Part shown: piece after piece, positions 1-6,670 of the stretch
How positions within the stretch are numbered: position 1 is the stretch's first letter
How the letters are laid out: every line of letters begins with the position of its first letter
Source: Spirochaetae bacterium HGW-Spirochaetae-7
GTDB lineage: Bacteria > Spirochaetota > Spirochaetia > Treponematales > UBA12059
Direction: 5' to 3'
Assembly (NCBI GenBank): GCA_002839245.1
Contig: PGXR01000051.1
Coordinates: 1 to 13,872, forward strand
Length of the DNA stretch: 13,872 nt
Notes under the pieces: model-generated
The model's input: the letters and a program-made list of their open reading frames with translations, nothing else
What the model was told of the DNA's origin: nothing
Database searches by the model: none
Translations under genes and position numbers: made by a program

Positions 1-83
1 CTTTCGACCCGCCGTACGAACGGGTCGTCAGCGGAGCGCCCCACACCGTGGCCGTCGGCCGCGGGGGCGACTACCGCCCATAG
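1..83 (+). CDS. 3' end of an unidentified upstream gene (partial)
   Basis: Frame 3 is open from the left edge to a TAG at 81-83 and encodes the last 26 residues of a protein (begins FDPPYERVV, ends GGDYRP). GC-rich third positions and the lack of any other reason for the open frame suggest real coding sequence. The tail is too short to assign to a family. It ends 50 bp before the permease start on the same strand, so it may be the preceding gene of the same catabolic locus. That is inference from spacing only. Confidence 0.5.
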   Translation, partial: FDPPYERVVSGAPHTVAVGRGGDYRP

Positions 84-133
84 AGCGCCAGGGAGCCACA
101 ACGTGGATATTCCTGACGCAAAAGGAGTAGGCC

Positions 134-1393
134 GTGGAGAAAGAAAAAGATCTCAGCGGTAAGAATGTGGTGATGGGCCTCCAGCACACGTTCGTCATGT
201 TCGGGGCAACGGTACTCGTACCGATCATCACCGGCCTGGACGTCGGCGTCACGTTGTTCGCAGCCGGTATCGGCACCCTGCTGTTCCACGTCATCACCAA
301 ATTCAAGGTGCCGGTCTTCCTCGGAAGCTCGTTCGCATTCATCCCCGGCATCGTGGCGGTCGGCGCCAGCCAGGGTCTGCCCTACGCGCTCGGCGGCATA
401 GTGGTCGCCGGATTCCTGTACGTGGTGGTGGCGATCATCTTCAAATTCGTGTCCTACGACAACCTGCACAAGATCCTCCCTCCGCACGTCACGGGTCCGA
501 TGATCATCCTGATCGGCTTGATACTGGCGCCGGTCGCGATACAGAACGCGAACGGCACCTTCTCCAAGCCGATCGTCGACGCCATCGGCGTCAACGGCGC
601 CTGGGGCATCGCGCTGTTCACCTTCGCGGTCGGGATCTTCGTCAAGATCGCCTTCCCGAAGTTCGGCTGGAAATTCCTTTCCAACCTGCCCGTCCTCATC
701 GCCCTGGTAGCCGGATACCTCTTCGCCATCCTGCTTGGCGTCGTCGACTTCTCCAGCGTGCAGAAGGCGGCCTGGATCGGCATTCCCAAGTTCACCCTGC
801 CCAAGTTCTCCGTCGAGGCGATCACCATCATGGTACCTATCGCCATCGTGACCATGGTCGAGCACTTCGGCGACGTCCTGGCAATCGGCAACGTGGTCGG
901 CAAGGACTTCATCAAGGATCCGGGCATCCACCGCACGCTTATCGGCGACGGACTGGCAACCACGCTGTCCGCGTTCATCGGCGGACCCGCCAACACCACC
1001 TACTCCGAGAACACCGGAGCCGTGGCGCTCACCGGGGCCTTCAATCCCATCATCATGCGCGTGGCAGCGTTCTTCGCCATCCTGCTGTCGCTGATTCCAA
1101 AATTCACCGCCCTCATCGGCACCATCCCCGGCCCGGTCATCGGCGGAATCTCGATCCTGCTGTTCGGCATGATATCGTCGATCGGCATCAAGAACATGGT
1201 CGACGCCAAACTGAACATGAGCAACCCCAAGTTGCTCATCATCACCGCGACGATGCTGGTGCTCGGACTCGGCGGCGCGGCCTTCAAGTTCGGCAACATC
1301 AACCTGTCCGGCCTCGGACTCGCCGCGATCTTCGGCATCGTGCTCAACCTGATCCTCAGGCCCAAGGACATAACTTCGGCCAGCGACAAGTAA
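134..1393 (+). CDS. uraA: NCS2-family uracil/xanthine permease, UraA-like
   Basis: A 419-residue inner-membrane nucleobase:H+ symporter of the nucleobase-ascorbate (NCS2) family. The start is GTG at 134, six bases after AAAGGAG (121-127). The N-terminus carries the family signature QHTFVMFGATVLVP (residues 17-30) and FKVPVFLGSSFAFIP (57-71). A VEHFGD motif (Glu243) and NTTYSENTG (Glu292) match the two substrate-binding glutamates of E. coli UraA (Glu241 and Glu290), and length is also typical. About 14 hydrophobic segments fill the protein. The closest resemblance is to uracil permeases rather than purine permeases, but the family also moves xanthine, urate and related rings, so the true substrate is open. 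It sits just ahead of carbamoyltransferase genes, which suggests it imports the ring compound degraded by this locus. Confidence 0.93.
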   Translation: MEKEKDLSGKNVVMGLQHTFVMFGATVLVPIITGLDVGVTLFAAGIGTLLFHVITKFKVPVFLGSSFAFIPGIVAVGASQGLPYALGGIVVAGFLYVVVAIIFKFVSYDNLHKILPPHVTGPMIILIGLILAPVAIQNANGTFSKPIVDAIGVNGAWGIALFTFAVGIFVKIAFPKFGWKFLSNLPVLIALVAGYLFAILLGVVDFSSVQKAAWIGIPKFTLPKFSVEAITIMVPIAIVTMVEHFGDVLAIGNVVGKDFIKDPGIHRTLIGDGLATTLSAFIGGPANTTYSENTGAVALTGAFNPIIMRVAAFFAILLSLIPKFTALIGTIPGPVIGGISILLFGMISSIGIKNMVDAKLNMSNPKLLIITATMLVLGLGGAAFKFGNINLSGLGLAAIFGIVLNLILRPKDITSASDK

Positions 1394-1417
1394 TATAGTT
1401 TCCCAGGGACGACAGAC

Positions 1418-1450
1418 AAGGCCGCCCCGCCGGGGCGGCCTTCCTATTCT
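1418..1450 (+). terminator. GC-rich hairpin terminator after the permease gene
   Basis: AAGGCCGCCCC (1418-1428) pairs perfectly with GGGGCGGCCTT (1432-1442) across a 3-base loop, 25 bp after the permease stop codon. The 3' side is only moderately T-rich (TTCCTATTCT, 1441-1450), so termination may be partial. The symmetric AA/TT ends would let it act in either direction. No convincing promoter lies between it and the next gene 40 bp on, so partial read-through may set the level of the downstream genes. Confidence 0.75.
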
Positions 1451-1482
1451 GCTCCCATTCCGTGACGACGAGGAGACCTGGC

Positions 1483-2319
1483 GTGACCGTATCGACGATG
1501 GGCTTCCTCGTACCGCCGGCTCCATGGACCGCCGCGATCGCCGGCGTCGCGTCCAAGGCCATCATCCTGGTCCATGGCGACGGTGCGGCCATTTCAATCG
1601 TCGGCGCCCGCCGCAACATGGACTCGCGGGCTTTCTGCCTGGATGCCGGCTTCCCCGAAATGGCAAAGGCCGCCAGCGAGGCCGGCGCGACCGCGTCCTG
1701 GGACGGGAAGACGCTCCGTTCGGGGAGCGCGGTCGCCGACGCGGGAAGCGCGCTCGCATGGGACCCGCGCGACCGGCTGGCGGCTGGCGCCGCGCCTGCC
1801 GGGCTCGGTACCGCGATCAAGGCAACACGCGCCGCGCTCATGGAAGCACGTGCCGCCGGCAGGACGAAAGAAGGCATCCACGGCGACGGGCCCTTCGCCG
1901 CCGGCTTCCGCAGGCTGCGCGCGGAGGCCGGATTCCCGGCCAGCATCGTCGGCTTCGGCCCCGGCTCGACGCCCGCCGGAGACGACTGGCTAGCCGGCTA
2001 CCTCTGCGGCAAAGACCTGGTCGCCGGAGGGCCCGGGAGGGGTGCGCGCGACCTCCGGGCCGAGATCGGCCGCCGCCTCGACCGCACCACCCCGGCGGGC
2101 CGGGCCTTGCTGGCGGGAGCCATGGCAGGCGCGCCGCCGGAGTATATAGTCGAACTGGCCCTGGCGGCCGCTTCGACGGAGCGAACGGAAGGACGCGTGC
2201 ACGAGACGGTACTGGCCGCGCTCGGGCATGGCGCCACTTCCGGCGAAGATGCCATCGCCGGTTTTGTCGAAGCCCTGGCAGAAAGGCTCGCCGACGGAAC
2301 CGTTACTGCGTTACTATAG
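1483..2319 (+). CDS. allH: DUF2877 protein, AllH-like oxamate carbamoyltransferase subunit
   Basis: A 278-residue soluble protein of the DUF2877 family, the family of E. coli YlbF/AllH, one of three subunits assigned to oxamate carbamoyltransferase (oxalurate + phosphate to oxamate + carbamoyl phosphate). The family's hallmark GxGPGxTPxGDDxLAG is present as GFGPGSTPAGDDWLAG at residues 157-172. The GTG at 1483 is preferred because AGGAG at 1471-1475 lies seven bases upstream. An in-frame GTG at 1462 has no such site, and ATG 1498 is less well placed. The FdrA-like gene begins 36 bp after the stop, and the DUF1116 gene follows it, so all three subunit types are adjacent. In E. coli the DUF2877 gene comes last; here it is first. 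The exact substrate could differ from oxalurate. Confidence 0.82.
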   Translation: MTVSTMGFLVPPAPWTAAIAGVASKAIILVHGDGAAISIVGARRNMDSRAFCLDAGFPEMAKAASEAGATASWDGKTLRSGSAVADAGSALAWDPRDRLAAGAAPAGLGTAIKATRAALMEARAAGRTKEGIHGDGPFAAGFRRLRAEAGFPASIVGFGPGSTPAGDDWLAGYLCGKDLVAGGPGRGARDLRAEIGRRLDRTTPAGRALLAGAMAGAPPEYIVELALAAASTERTEGRVHETVLAALGHGATSGEDAIAGFVEALAERLADGTVTALL

Positions 2320-2355
2320 ATACTATGTATTGAGATGAAAGGATCTGGTGCTACG

Positions 2356-3966
2356 ATGAAACGAATTACTGTCAAGCGAGGCTCGTACTACGATTCGGTA
2401 TTCCTGATGCTGGCTACGCGCAGCCTCAAGGGGCTGGACGGAGTCCGGGAAGCGATAGTCGCTATGGCAACGCCCATGAACGTCGACCTGCTCGGCGACA
2501 TGGGGTTCCCGACGACCGAACTGGACGGGCTGGGGCCGAACGACCTGGTCGTCGCCGTTGACGCCGCAAACGACAAGTCAGCCGACGCGGCGGTCAAGGA
2601 AGCATTCGAATCGCTCGACCGCAAGAAGACCGAATCCGCCGCCTCAGGCGTGACCAAGGTAGGATCCTTTGGCGCCGCCATGTCGCGGGCCCCCGACTCG
2701 AACGTCGCCATCATATCGGTTCCAGGCGCTTTCGCGGCGCGCGAGGCTCGCAAGGCCCTTGAAGCCGGCCTGCACGTGATGGTGTTTTCCGACAACGTCC
2801 CGCTGGACGACGAAATTGCCCTCAAGAAGCTTGCCGTGTCGAAGGGACTGCTCATGATGGGCCCCGACTGCGGAACCGCCATCATCAACGGCAAGCCGCT
2901 GTGTTTTGCCAACGTGGTCCGCAGCGGTACGATAGGCGTCGTAGCGGCCTCCGGCACCGGCCTGCAGGAAGTGACATGCCTCATCGACCGATACGGAGAG
3001 GGCATCAGCCAGGCGATAGGCACCGGCGGCAGGGACATGAAGAACGCCGCGGTAGGCGGCATGACCAGCCTCCTCGCCATAGAGGCGCTGTCGGCCGACC
3101 CCGCCACGAAAGTCATCCTTGTGGTCGGCAAGCCCCCCGCTCCCGAAGTCGCGGCGAAAGTGGTCGCCGCGCTGCGCGCGAGCGGCAAGCCCTGCGTGGC
3201 CCATTTCCTCGGAGCCGCGCAAGCCAAGGACGAGAAGAACCTGGCCTTCGCGACCGACCTCGAGGAAGCCTCGCTCTTGGCCACCCTTCTGGCCATGGGG
3301 GAAACCTCCATAGAATCCGCCAGGGCATGCATTCTCGAAGACTCGGGCAACGATCGCTACAACAGGCCGAGCAAGGCGGCCATCGAGAAGATAGCCGCTG
3401 CCGAGGCGGCCAGGCTCGCGCCCGGCCAGAAATGGCTCCGCGGTCTGTACACCGGCGGAACGCTCACCGACGAGACCCTGTTCATGGCCCATGCGACCCT
3501 CGGCGGCGTACGTTCCAACAACCAGACCGATCCGGCATGGACGATGGCCGACCCCCTCCGCTCCGAAGGCCATGTCGTCATCGACCTCGGCGACGACTTT
3601 TTTACCGCCGGCAAGCCGCACCCGATGATCGATCCCGCCGCCCGCGCCGAAAGACTGGCCAAGGAAGGCGCCGATCCGTCGACGGCCGTCGTGCTCATCG
3701 ATTGCGTGCTTGGCTACGGGTCTCACGCTGATCCCGCCGGAGCAACGGTGGAAGCAATACGCACGGCCAAGGCCGCCGCTATCGCACGCGGCGGCTACCT
3801 GCCGGTCATAGCCTCGGTCACCGGAACGCCGGCCGACCCGCAGGGATACTCCGACCAGGTCGCCAAGCTCGAGGCCGAAGGTGTCGTCGTCATGCCATCG
3901 AATTACCGGGCGGCGCTCGTCGCCATAGAAATCGCCAGGAAAGCGGCGAAGGGAGGCGCGCGATGA
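2356..3966 (+). CDS. allF: FdrA/AllF-like oxamate carbamoyltransferase subunit
   Basis: A 536-residue FdrA-family protein. The fold resembles the succinyl-CoA synthetase alpha chain, and databases often call it an acyl-CoA synthetase, but E. coli FdrA is now assigned as AllF of oxamate carbamoyltransferase. The N-terminus (KRITVKRGSYYDSVFLML) matches the family start, so ATG 2356 is preferred over ATG 2335. AAAGGA at 2338-2343 is a somewhat distant ribosome site for it. CoA-synthetase-like motifs appear in order: ISVPG (120-124), MGPDCGTAIING (168-179), AASGTGLQEVT (197-207) and GTGGRDM (222-228). The phosphohistidine loop of true succinyl-CoA synthetases was not seen. Length is near that of E. 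coli FdrA (about 555). The stop codon overlaps the start of the DUF1116 gene (ATGA at 3963-3966), indicating coupled translation of two subunits of one complex. Confidence 0.88.
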   Translation: MKRITVKRGSYYDSVFLMLATRSLKGLDGVREAIVAMATPMNVDLLGDMGFPTTELDGLGPNDLVVAVDAANDKSADAAVKEAFESLDRKKTESAASGVTKVGSFGAAMSRAPDSNVAIISVPGAFAAREARKALEAGLHVMVFSDNVPLDDEIALKKLAVSKGLLMMGPDCGTAIINGKPLCFANVVRSGTIGVVAASGTGLQEVTCLIDRYGEGISQAIGTGGRDMKNAAVGGMTSLLAIEALSADPATKVILVVGKPPAPEVAAKVVAALRASGKPCVAHFLGAAQAKDEKNLAFATDLEEASLLATLLAMGETSIESARACILEDSGNDRYNRPSKAAIEKIAAAEAARLAPGQKWLRGLYTGGTLTDETLFMAHATLGGVRSNNQTDPAWTMADPLRSEGHVVIDLGDDFFTAGKPHPMIDPAARAERLAKEGADPSTAVVLIDCVLGYGSHADPAGATVEAIRTAKAAAIARGGYLPVIASVTGTPADPQGYSDQVAKLEAEGVVVMPSNYRAALVAIEIARKAAKGGAR

Positions 3967-5408
3967 TACGCGACGCGATGAACGCCAAACCGGTGCTCGA
4001 CCTTTTCAAGACAAAGCTAAGCGTCATCAATCTCGGCCTCGAGTCGTTCGCGGCCAACCTGGTCCGCGAGGGCGCGAATGCCGTGCACGTGGACTGGCGG
4101 ACCCCGGCCGGCGGCAACGCCAAGGCGATAGCAGCCCTCGACGCAATAGAAGCCGGTACCGCGGTCGACGTTGAAAAGGCCAACGCGGAAGCGGTCAGGC
4201 GCATCCTGGCCGCCGAACCGACGGTCGTCGGCATAGGGCTCGCGCTCGACGTGGTTCCCGGGATGGCCCGCGACCTGATACTCCACGCCGGTCCGCCGGT
4301 CACCTGGGGAAAAATGTGCGGACCGATGAGGGGCGCTGTCATCGGCGGCATCATGTACGAGGGCCTCGCGGGGAACCCGGAAGAAGCCGCGGCGCTGGCC
4401 GCTTCTGGCAAGATCCGCTTCGACCCCTGTCACCACCACGACTCGGTCGGGCCGATGGCCGGTGTGATGACCGCGAGCATGCCCGTCTGGATCGTCGAGA
4501 ACAAGGCCTTCGGCAACAAGGCGTACTGCACGCTGAACGAAGGCCTGGGCAAGGTGCTGCGCTACGGCGCCTACTCGGGAGAGGTACTCGACAAACTGCG
4601 CTGGATGCGCGACGAATTGGCCCCGATACTAGCCGCGGCCCTCAAGCTCCATGGCCCGATCGACATGAAGAGCCTCATTGCGCAGGTCCTGCAGATGGGC
4701 GACGAGGGCCACAACCGCAACCGCGCCGGCACCTCCATCATCATCCGCGAACTGGCCCCGCACCTCGTCATGCTCGACTATCCGAAGGACAAACTGTCCA
4801 AGGCCCTGGCTTTCATGAACGCCAACGACCACTTCTTCCTCAACCTGACAATGCCCAGCGCCAAGTGCTCCGTCGACGCGGCGGCCGGCATCGAAGGCAG
4901 CACCATCATCACGACGATGGCGCGCAACGGCACCGAGTTCGGCATCAAGCTGTCAGGGCTCCCCGGCCGCTGGTTCACCGGTCCCGCCGGCGTCGTCGAC
5001 GGGCTGTACCTGCCCGGGTTCGGCCCCGAACACGCGGCGCGCGATATCGGGGACTCGGTGATCACCGAGACCTCCGGCATAGGCGGCTTCGCGATGGCCG
5101 CGGCTCCGGCAATAGTCAAGTTCGTCGGCGGCTCGCCCAAGGACGCCATCGACGTTACCATGCGGATGTACGAGATATGCGACGCCGAGAGCCTGTCGTA
5201 CAGGATCCCGGTGCTCGACTTCCGCGGCACGCCGACAGGAATCGACGTACGCAAGGTCGTGGAGACCGGCATACTCCCGGCCATCAACACCGGCATAGCC
5301 CACAAGGACCCCGGCGTCGGCATGGTAGGCGCCGGCCTGGTCAAACCCCCGGAGAATGCATTTAGAGATGCTCTAGTTGCCTTCGCCGAGAAGTACGCGA
5401 GGAAGTAA
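3963..5408 (+). CDS. allG: DUF1116 protein, AllG-like oxamate carbamoyltransferase subunit
   Basis: A 481-residue DUF1116 (YlbE) family protein, the third subunit type of the AllFGH carbamoyltransferase. The typical N-terminal signature is present: LSVINLGLESFA (19-30) followed by VHVDWRTPAGG (41-51). A conserved polar patch FDPCHHHDSVGPMAG (153-167) is a candidate active-site or metal-contact region. MGDEGHNRNRAGTS near the middle is another strongly conserved-looking stretch. ATG 3963 is chosen because GGAGG at 3952-3956 sits six bases upstream and the start overlaps the FdrA stop; ATG 3978 is a weaker alternative. In family terms the complex moves a carbamoyl group between a ureido acid and phosphate in the cytoplasm. 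No membrane segment or signal peptide is visible. Confidence 0.88.
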   Translation: MIRDAMNAKPVLDLFKTKLSVINLGLESFAANLVREGANAVHVDWRTPAGGNAKAIAALDAIEAGTAVDVEKANAEAVRRILAAEPTVVGIGLALDVVPGMARDLILHAGPPVTWGKMCGPMRGAVIGGIMYEGLAGNPEEAAALAASGKIRFDPCHHHDSVGPMAGVMTASMPVWIVENKAFGNKAYCTLNEGLGKVLRYGAYSGEVLDKLRWMRDELAPILAAALKLHGPIDMKSLIAQVLQMGDEGHNRNRAGTSIIIRELAPHLVMLDYPKDKLSKALAFMNANDHFFLNLTMPSAKCSVDAAAGIEGSTIITTMARNGTEFGIKLSGLPGRWFTGPAGVVDGLYLPGFGPEHAARDIGDSVITETSGIGGFAMAAAPAIVKFVGGSPKDAIDVTMRMYEICDAESLSYRIPVLDFRGTPTGIDVRKVVETGILPAINTGIAHKDPGVGMVGAGLVKPPENAFRDALVAFAEKYARK

Positions 5409-5470
5409 CTGCAGGGATCCAGAGGCGCCGCGCAAGGACGCGCGGCCCTGGGAAGGCCGGCACAGCGCAG

Positions 5471-5504
5471 CGAGCCGGTACGTCATGGACGACGAGCCGG
5501 TACG
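5471..5504 (+). repeat. Tandem 12-bp direct repeat, 22-bp period
   Basis: CGAGCCGGTACG occurs at 5471-5482 and again at 5493-5504. The 22-bp centre-to-centre distance is two helical turns, which would suit two copies of a protein-binding site on the same DNA face. It could equally be part of a larger repeat element. Function is not shown by sequence. Confidence 0.55.
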
Positions 5505-5527
5505 CCTTGGATGGCGACGAGGGGGTA

Positions 5528-5556
5528 GCGAAGAAGCGTCGCGACGCGACCTTCGC
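5528..5556 (+). repeat. Nested palindrome / stem-loop
   Basis: GCGAAG (5528-5533) pairs with CTTCGC (5551-5556). Between them lies the perfect 12-bp palindrome GCGTCGCGACGC (5536-5547). As RNA this can form a hairpin; as DNA the palindrome could be an operator for a dimeric regulator. Confidence 0.55.
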
Positions 5557-5560
5557 AGCG

Positions 5561-5587
5561 AGGGGGAGACTTCCCCCTTCATATTTT
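5561..5587 (+). terminator. Terminator-like hairpin before the cyclase gene
   Basis: AGGGGGA (5561-5567) pairs with TCCCCCT (5572-5578) across a four-base loop, followed by TCATATTTT (5579-5587). Stem and T-rich tail fit a short intrinsic terminator that would end the carbamoyltransferase transcript, or an attenuator within one operon. The AGGAGG of the cyclase gene lies 35 bp downstream of the stem, outside it. Confidence 0.55.
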
Positions 5588-5623
5588 GCACTGTTTCCTT
5601 CGAACAACTTTTAGGAGGTTCTT

Positions 5624-6496
5624 ATGAAGATGATCGACTTGACGATTCCACTGGGAATCGGCACACCGCCCTGGCCGACCTACGAGCCGCTGGAGATGAA
5701 ATATTTCAAGCGGCTGTCGCCCAACGGAGCCAACGGCCAGCTCCTGACGCACTCCAACCACATCGGCACGCACCTCGACGGCGAGATCCATTTCTACACT
5801 CCGGGCAAGGACATCGCGTCCCTGGACATGGACTTCCTCGTGCACGAGGGAGCCATCGTCGACCTGTCCGACTGCGCGGCTGACTATGACGTGTACACCT
5901 CGAAAATGGTCGAGGACCGCGTCGAGGTCAAGGAAGGCGACATCCTCATCATCCACACGGGCTTTCACCACTACGGATGGGACCAGCCCACGGGCGACGA
6001 GATACGCTACATGATCAAGCACCCCGGCCCGGACCGCGAATTTGCCGAGTGGGCCAAGAAGAAGAAGCTGCGCTGGATAGGCGTTGACTGCGGTTCGGCC
6101 GACCACCCGATGAACACCAAGATCCGCGACTGGATGCCCAAGCAGGCCGCGGAGTGCGACCGCCACTTCCAGAAGAAGTACGGCAAGACCCTGGACCAGG
6201 TGTTCGCCGAAGACAAGTACCAGCTGATGCACATCGAGATGTTCAACGTCGGCCTCATCCACGCCGAGTGCCTGGGCGGCGACATGGACCTGCTCCTCAA
6301 CCAGCGCGCCACGATAGGCTGTTTCCCCTGGCGCCTGGTGGACGGCGAGTCAAGCGTGGCGCGCATAGTTGCCATGGTCGAAGACGACCGCTACGCCAAG
6401 CTGATGGCCAAGAAAGCCAAGTGCGAGCTGACCAAATTCGGCGATATCGCCGGCGCCAAGGCCGCCTGGCTCCACGAAGAAGCGAAGAAGAAGTAG
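5624..6496 (+). CDS. Cyclase-family metal-dependent hydrolase (kynurenine formamidase / isatin hydrolase superfamily)
   Basis: A 290-residue soluble protein of the Cyclase family (PF04199). The metal-binding signature HxGTHxDxxxHF is intact as HIGTHLDGEIHF: His46, His50, Asp52 and His56. Further conserved-looking blocks are HTGFHHYGW (111-119), GVDCGSADHPMNT (153-165), and IHAECLGGD with FPWRLVDGESS nearer the end. It is longer than kynurenine formamidase KynB (about 210), so a different amide or imide substrate is likely. Known members hydrolyse N-formylkynurenine or open the ring of isatin. The ATG at 5624 follows AGGAGG (5613-5618) at ideal spacing. Placement between a carbamoyltransferase set and a CoA-transferase/amidase pair suggests ring opening or amide cleavage in the same pathway; the substrate is not determined. 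The gene is bracketed by two repeat-bearing spacers. Confidence 0.85.
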   Translation: MKMIDLTIPLGIGTPPWPTYEPLEMKYFKRLSPNGANGQLLTHSNHIGTHLDGEIHFYTPGKDIASLDMDFLVHEGAIVDLSDCAADYDVYTSKMVEDRVEVKEGDILIIHTGFHHYGWDQPTGDEIRYMIKHPGPDREFAEWAKKKKLRWIGVDCGSADHPMNTKIRDWMPKQAAECDRHFQKKYGKTLDQVFAEDKYQLMHIEMFNVGLIHAECLGGDMDLLLNQRATIGCFPWRLVDGESSVARIVAMVEDDRYAKLMAKKAKCELTKFGDIAGAKAAWLHEEAKKK

Positions 6497-6509
6497 ACCG
6501 GGAATTTCT

Positions 6510-6644
6510 GCAGAGGCACAGAGACACGGAACAGGAAAGGAAGAGGATGGGGAAGACATAGGATCGGGAGCCTGACATTCAAGAATTGGATCCTTATGTC
6601 CATCTGTTCTCTTTCTTGTCCTCCTCGCTGCCCTGTGCCTCTGC
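6510..6644 (+). repeat. 135-bp imperfect inverted repeat (MITE-like or long intergenic hairpin)
   Basis: Outer arms GCAGAGGCACAG (6510-6521) and CTGTGCCTCTGC (6633-6644) are perfect complements. Inner arms GACATAGGATC (6555-6565) and GATCCTTATGTC (6589-6600; the 12-base arm begins at 6589) pair with a single bulge. Between them the left side is purine-rich and the right side pyrimidine-rich, consistent with one long imperfect stem around a loop of about 23 bases. The composition is less GC-rich than the flanking genes and no coding is evident. It fits a non-autonomous mobile or intergenic hairpin repeat, possibly acting as an mRNA-stabilising or terminating structure between the cyclase and CoA-transferase genes. 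Confidence 0.75.
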
Positions 6645-6670
6645 CGCCTGATTCATTCAGAGGAGCAAAT

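Larger units (their letters stand above)
5409..5623 (+). other. Structured non-coding spacer upstream of the cyclase gene
   Basis: 215 bp with no supported gene. It contains the direct repeat CGAGCCGGTACG (5471-5482 and 5493-5504, 22 bp apart), an 8-bp repeat CGAGGGGG (5518-5525 and 5559-5566), a nested inverted repeat (5528-5556) and a terminator-like hairpin (5561-5578). It ends with a strong AGGAGG (5613-5618) five bases before the cyclase ATG. A TTGCAC/TTTTAG pair at 5586-5614 is too weak to call a promoter. It may be a leader with attenuator structure or a degraded intergenic repeat. Confidence 0.6.

Noticed and set aside
71..1525. Long open frame (484 codons) on the minus strand opposite the permease gene
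   Set aside because: Its product is a low-complexity stretch rich in Asp, Arg, Glu and His, as expected from the complement of a GC-rich membrane-protein gene. The plus strand has a clear UraA family match and ribosome site.
2388..3726. Two minus-strand open frames (320 and 360 codons) opposite the FdrA-like gene
   Set aside because: They overlap a gene with clear family motifs, have no recognisable domains and show compositional bias typical of antisense frames in GC-rich DNA.
2356..3966. Calling the FdrA-like gene an acyl-CoA or succinyl-CoA synthetase
   Set aside because: It shares the fold and glycine-rich motifs, but its adjacent DUF1116 and DUF2877 genes and N-terminus identify the AllF/FdrA family. 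No phosphohistidine motif was seen.
5586..5614. Possible promoter TTGCAC - 17 bp - TTTTAG before the cyclase gene
   Set aside because: The -10 match is poor and overlaps the ribosome-binding site, leaving no sensible transcription start.
5377..5883. Open frame of 168 codons spanning the DUF1116 gene end, the spacer and the cyclase start
   Set aside because: It crosses two well-supported genes in a different frame, and its product is Arg/Ser-rich with no domain.
5624..6496. Naming the cyclase-family gene kynB (kynurenine formamidase)
   Set aside because: The metal motif is shared by the whole family, the protein is clearly longer than KynB and no tryptophan-degradation gene is nearby.
6596..6670. 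Longer start for the CoA-transferase at 6596
   Set aside because: The added 25 residues come from the right half of the inverted repeat, do not match the family, and AGGAG is placed for ATG 6671.
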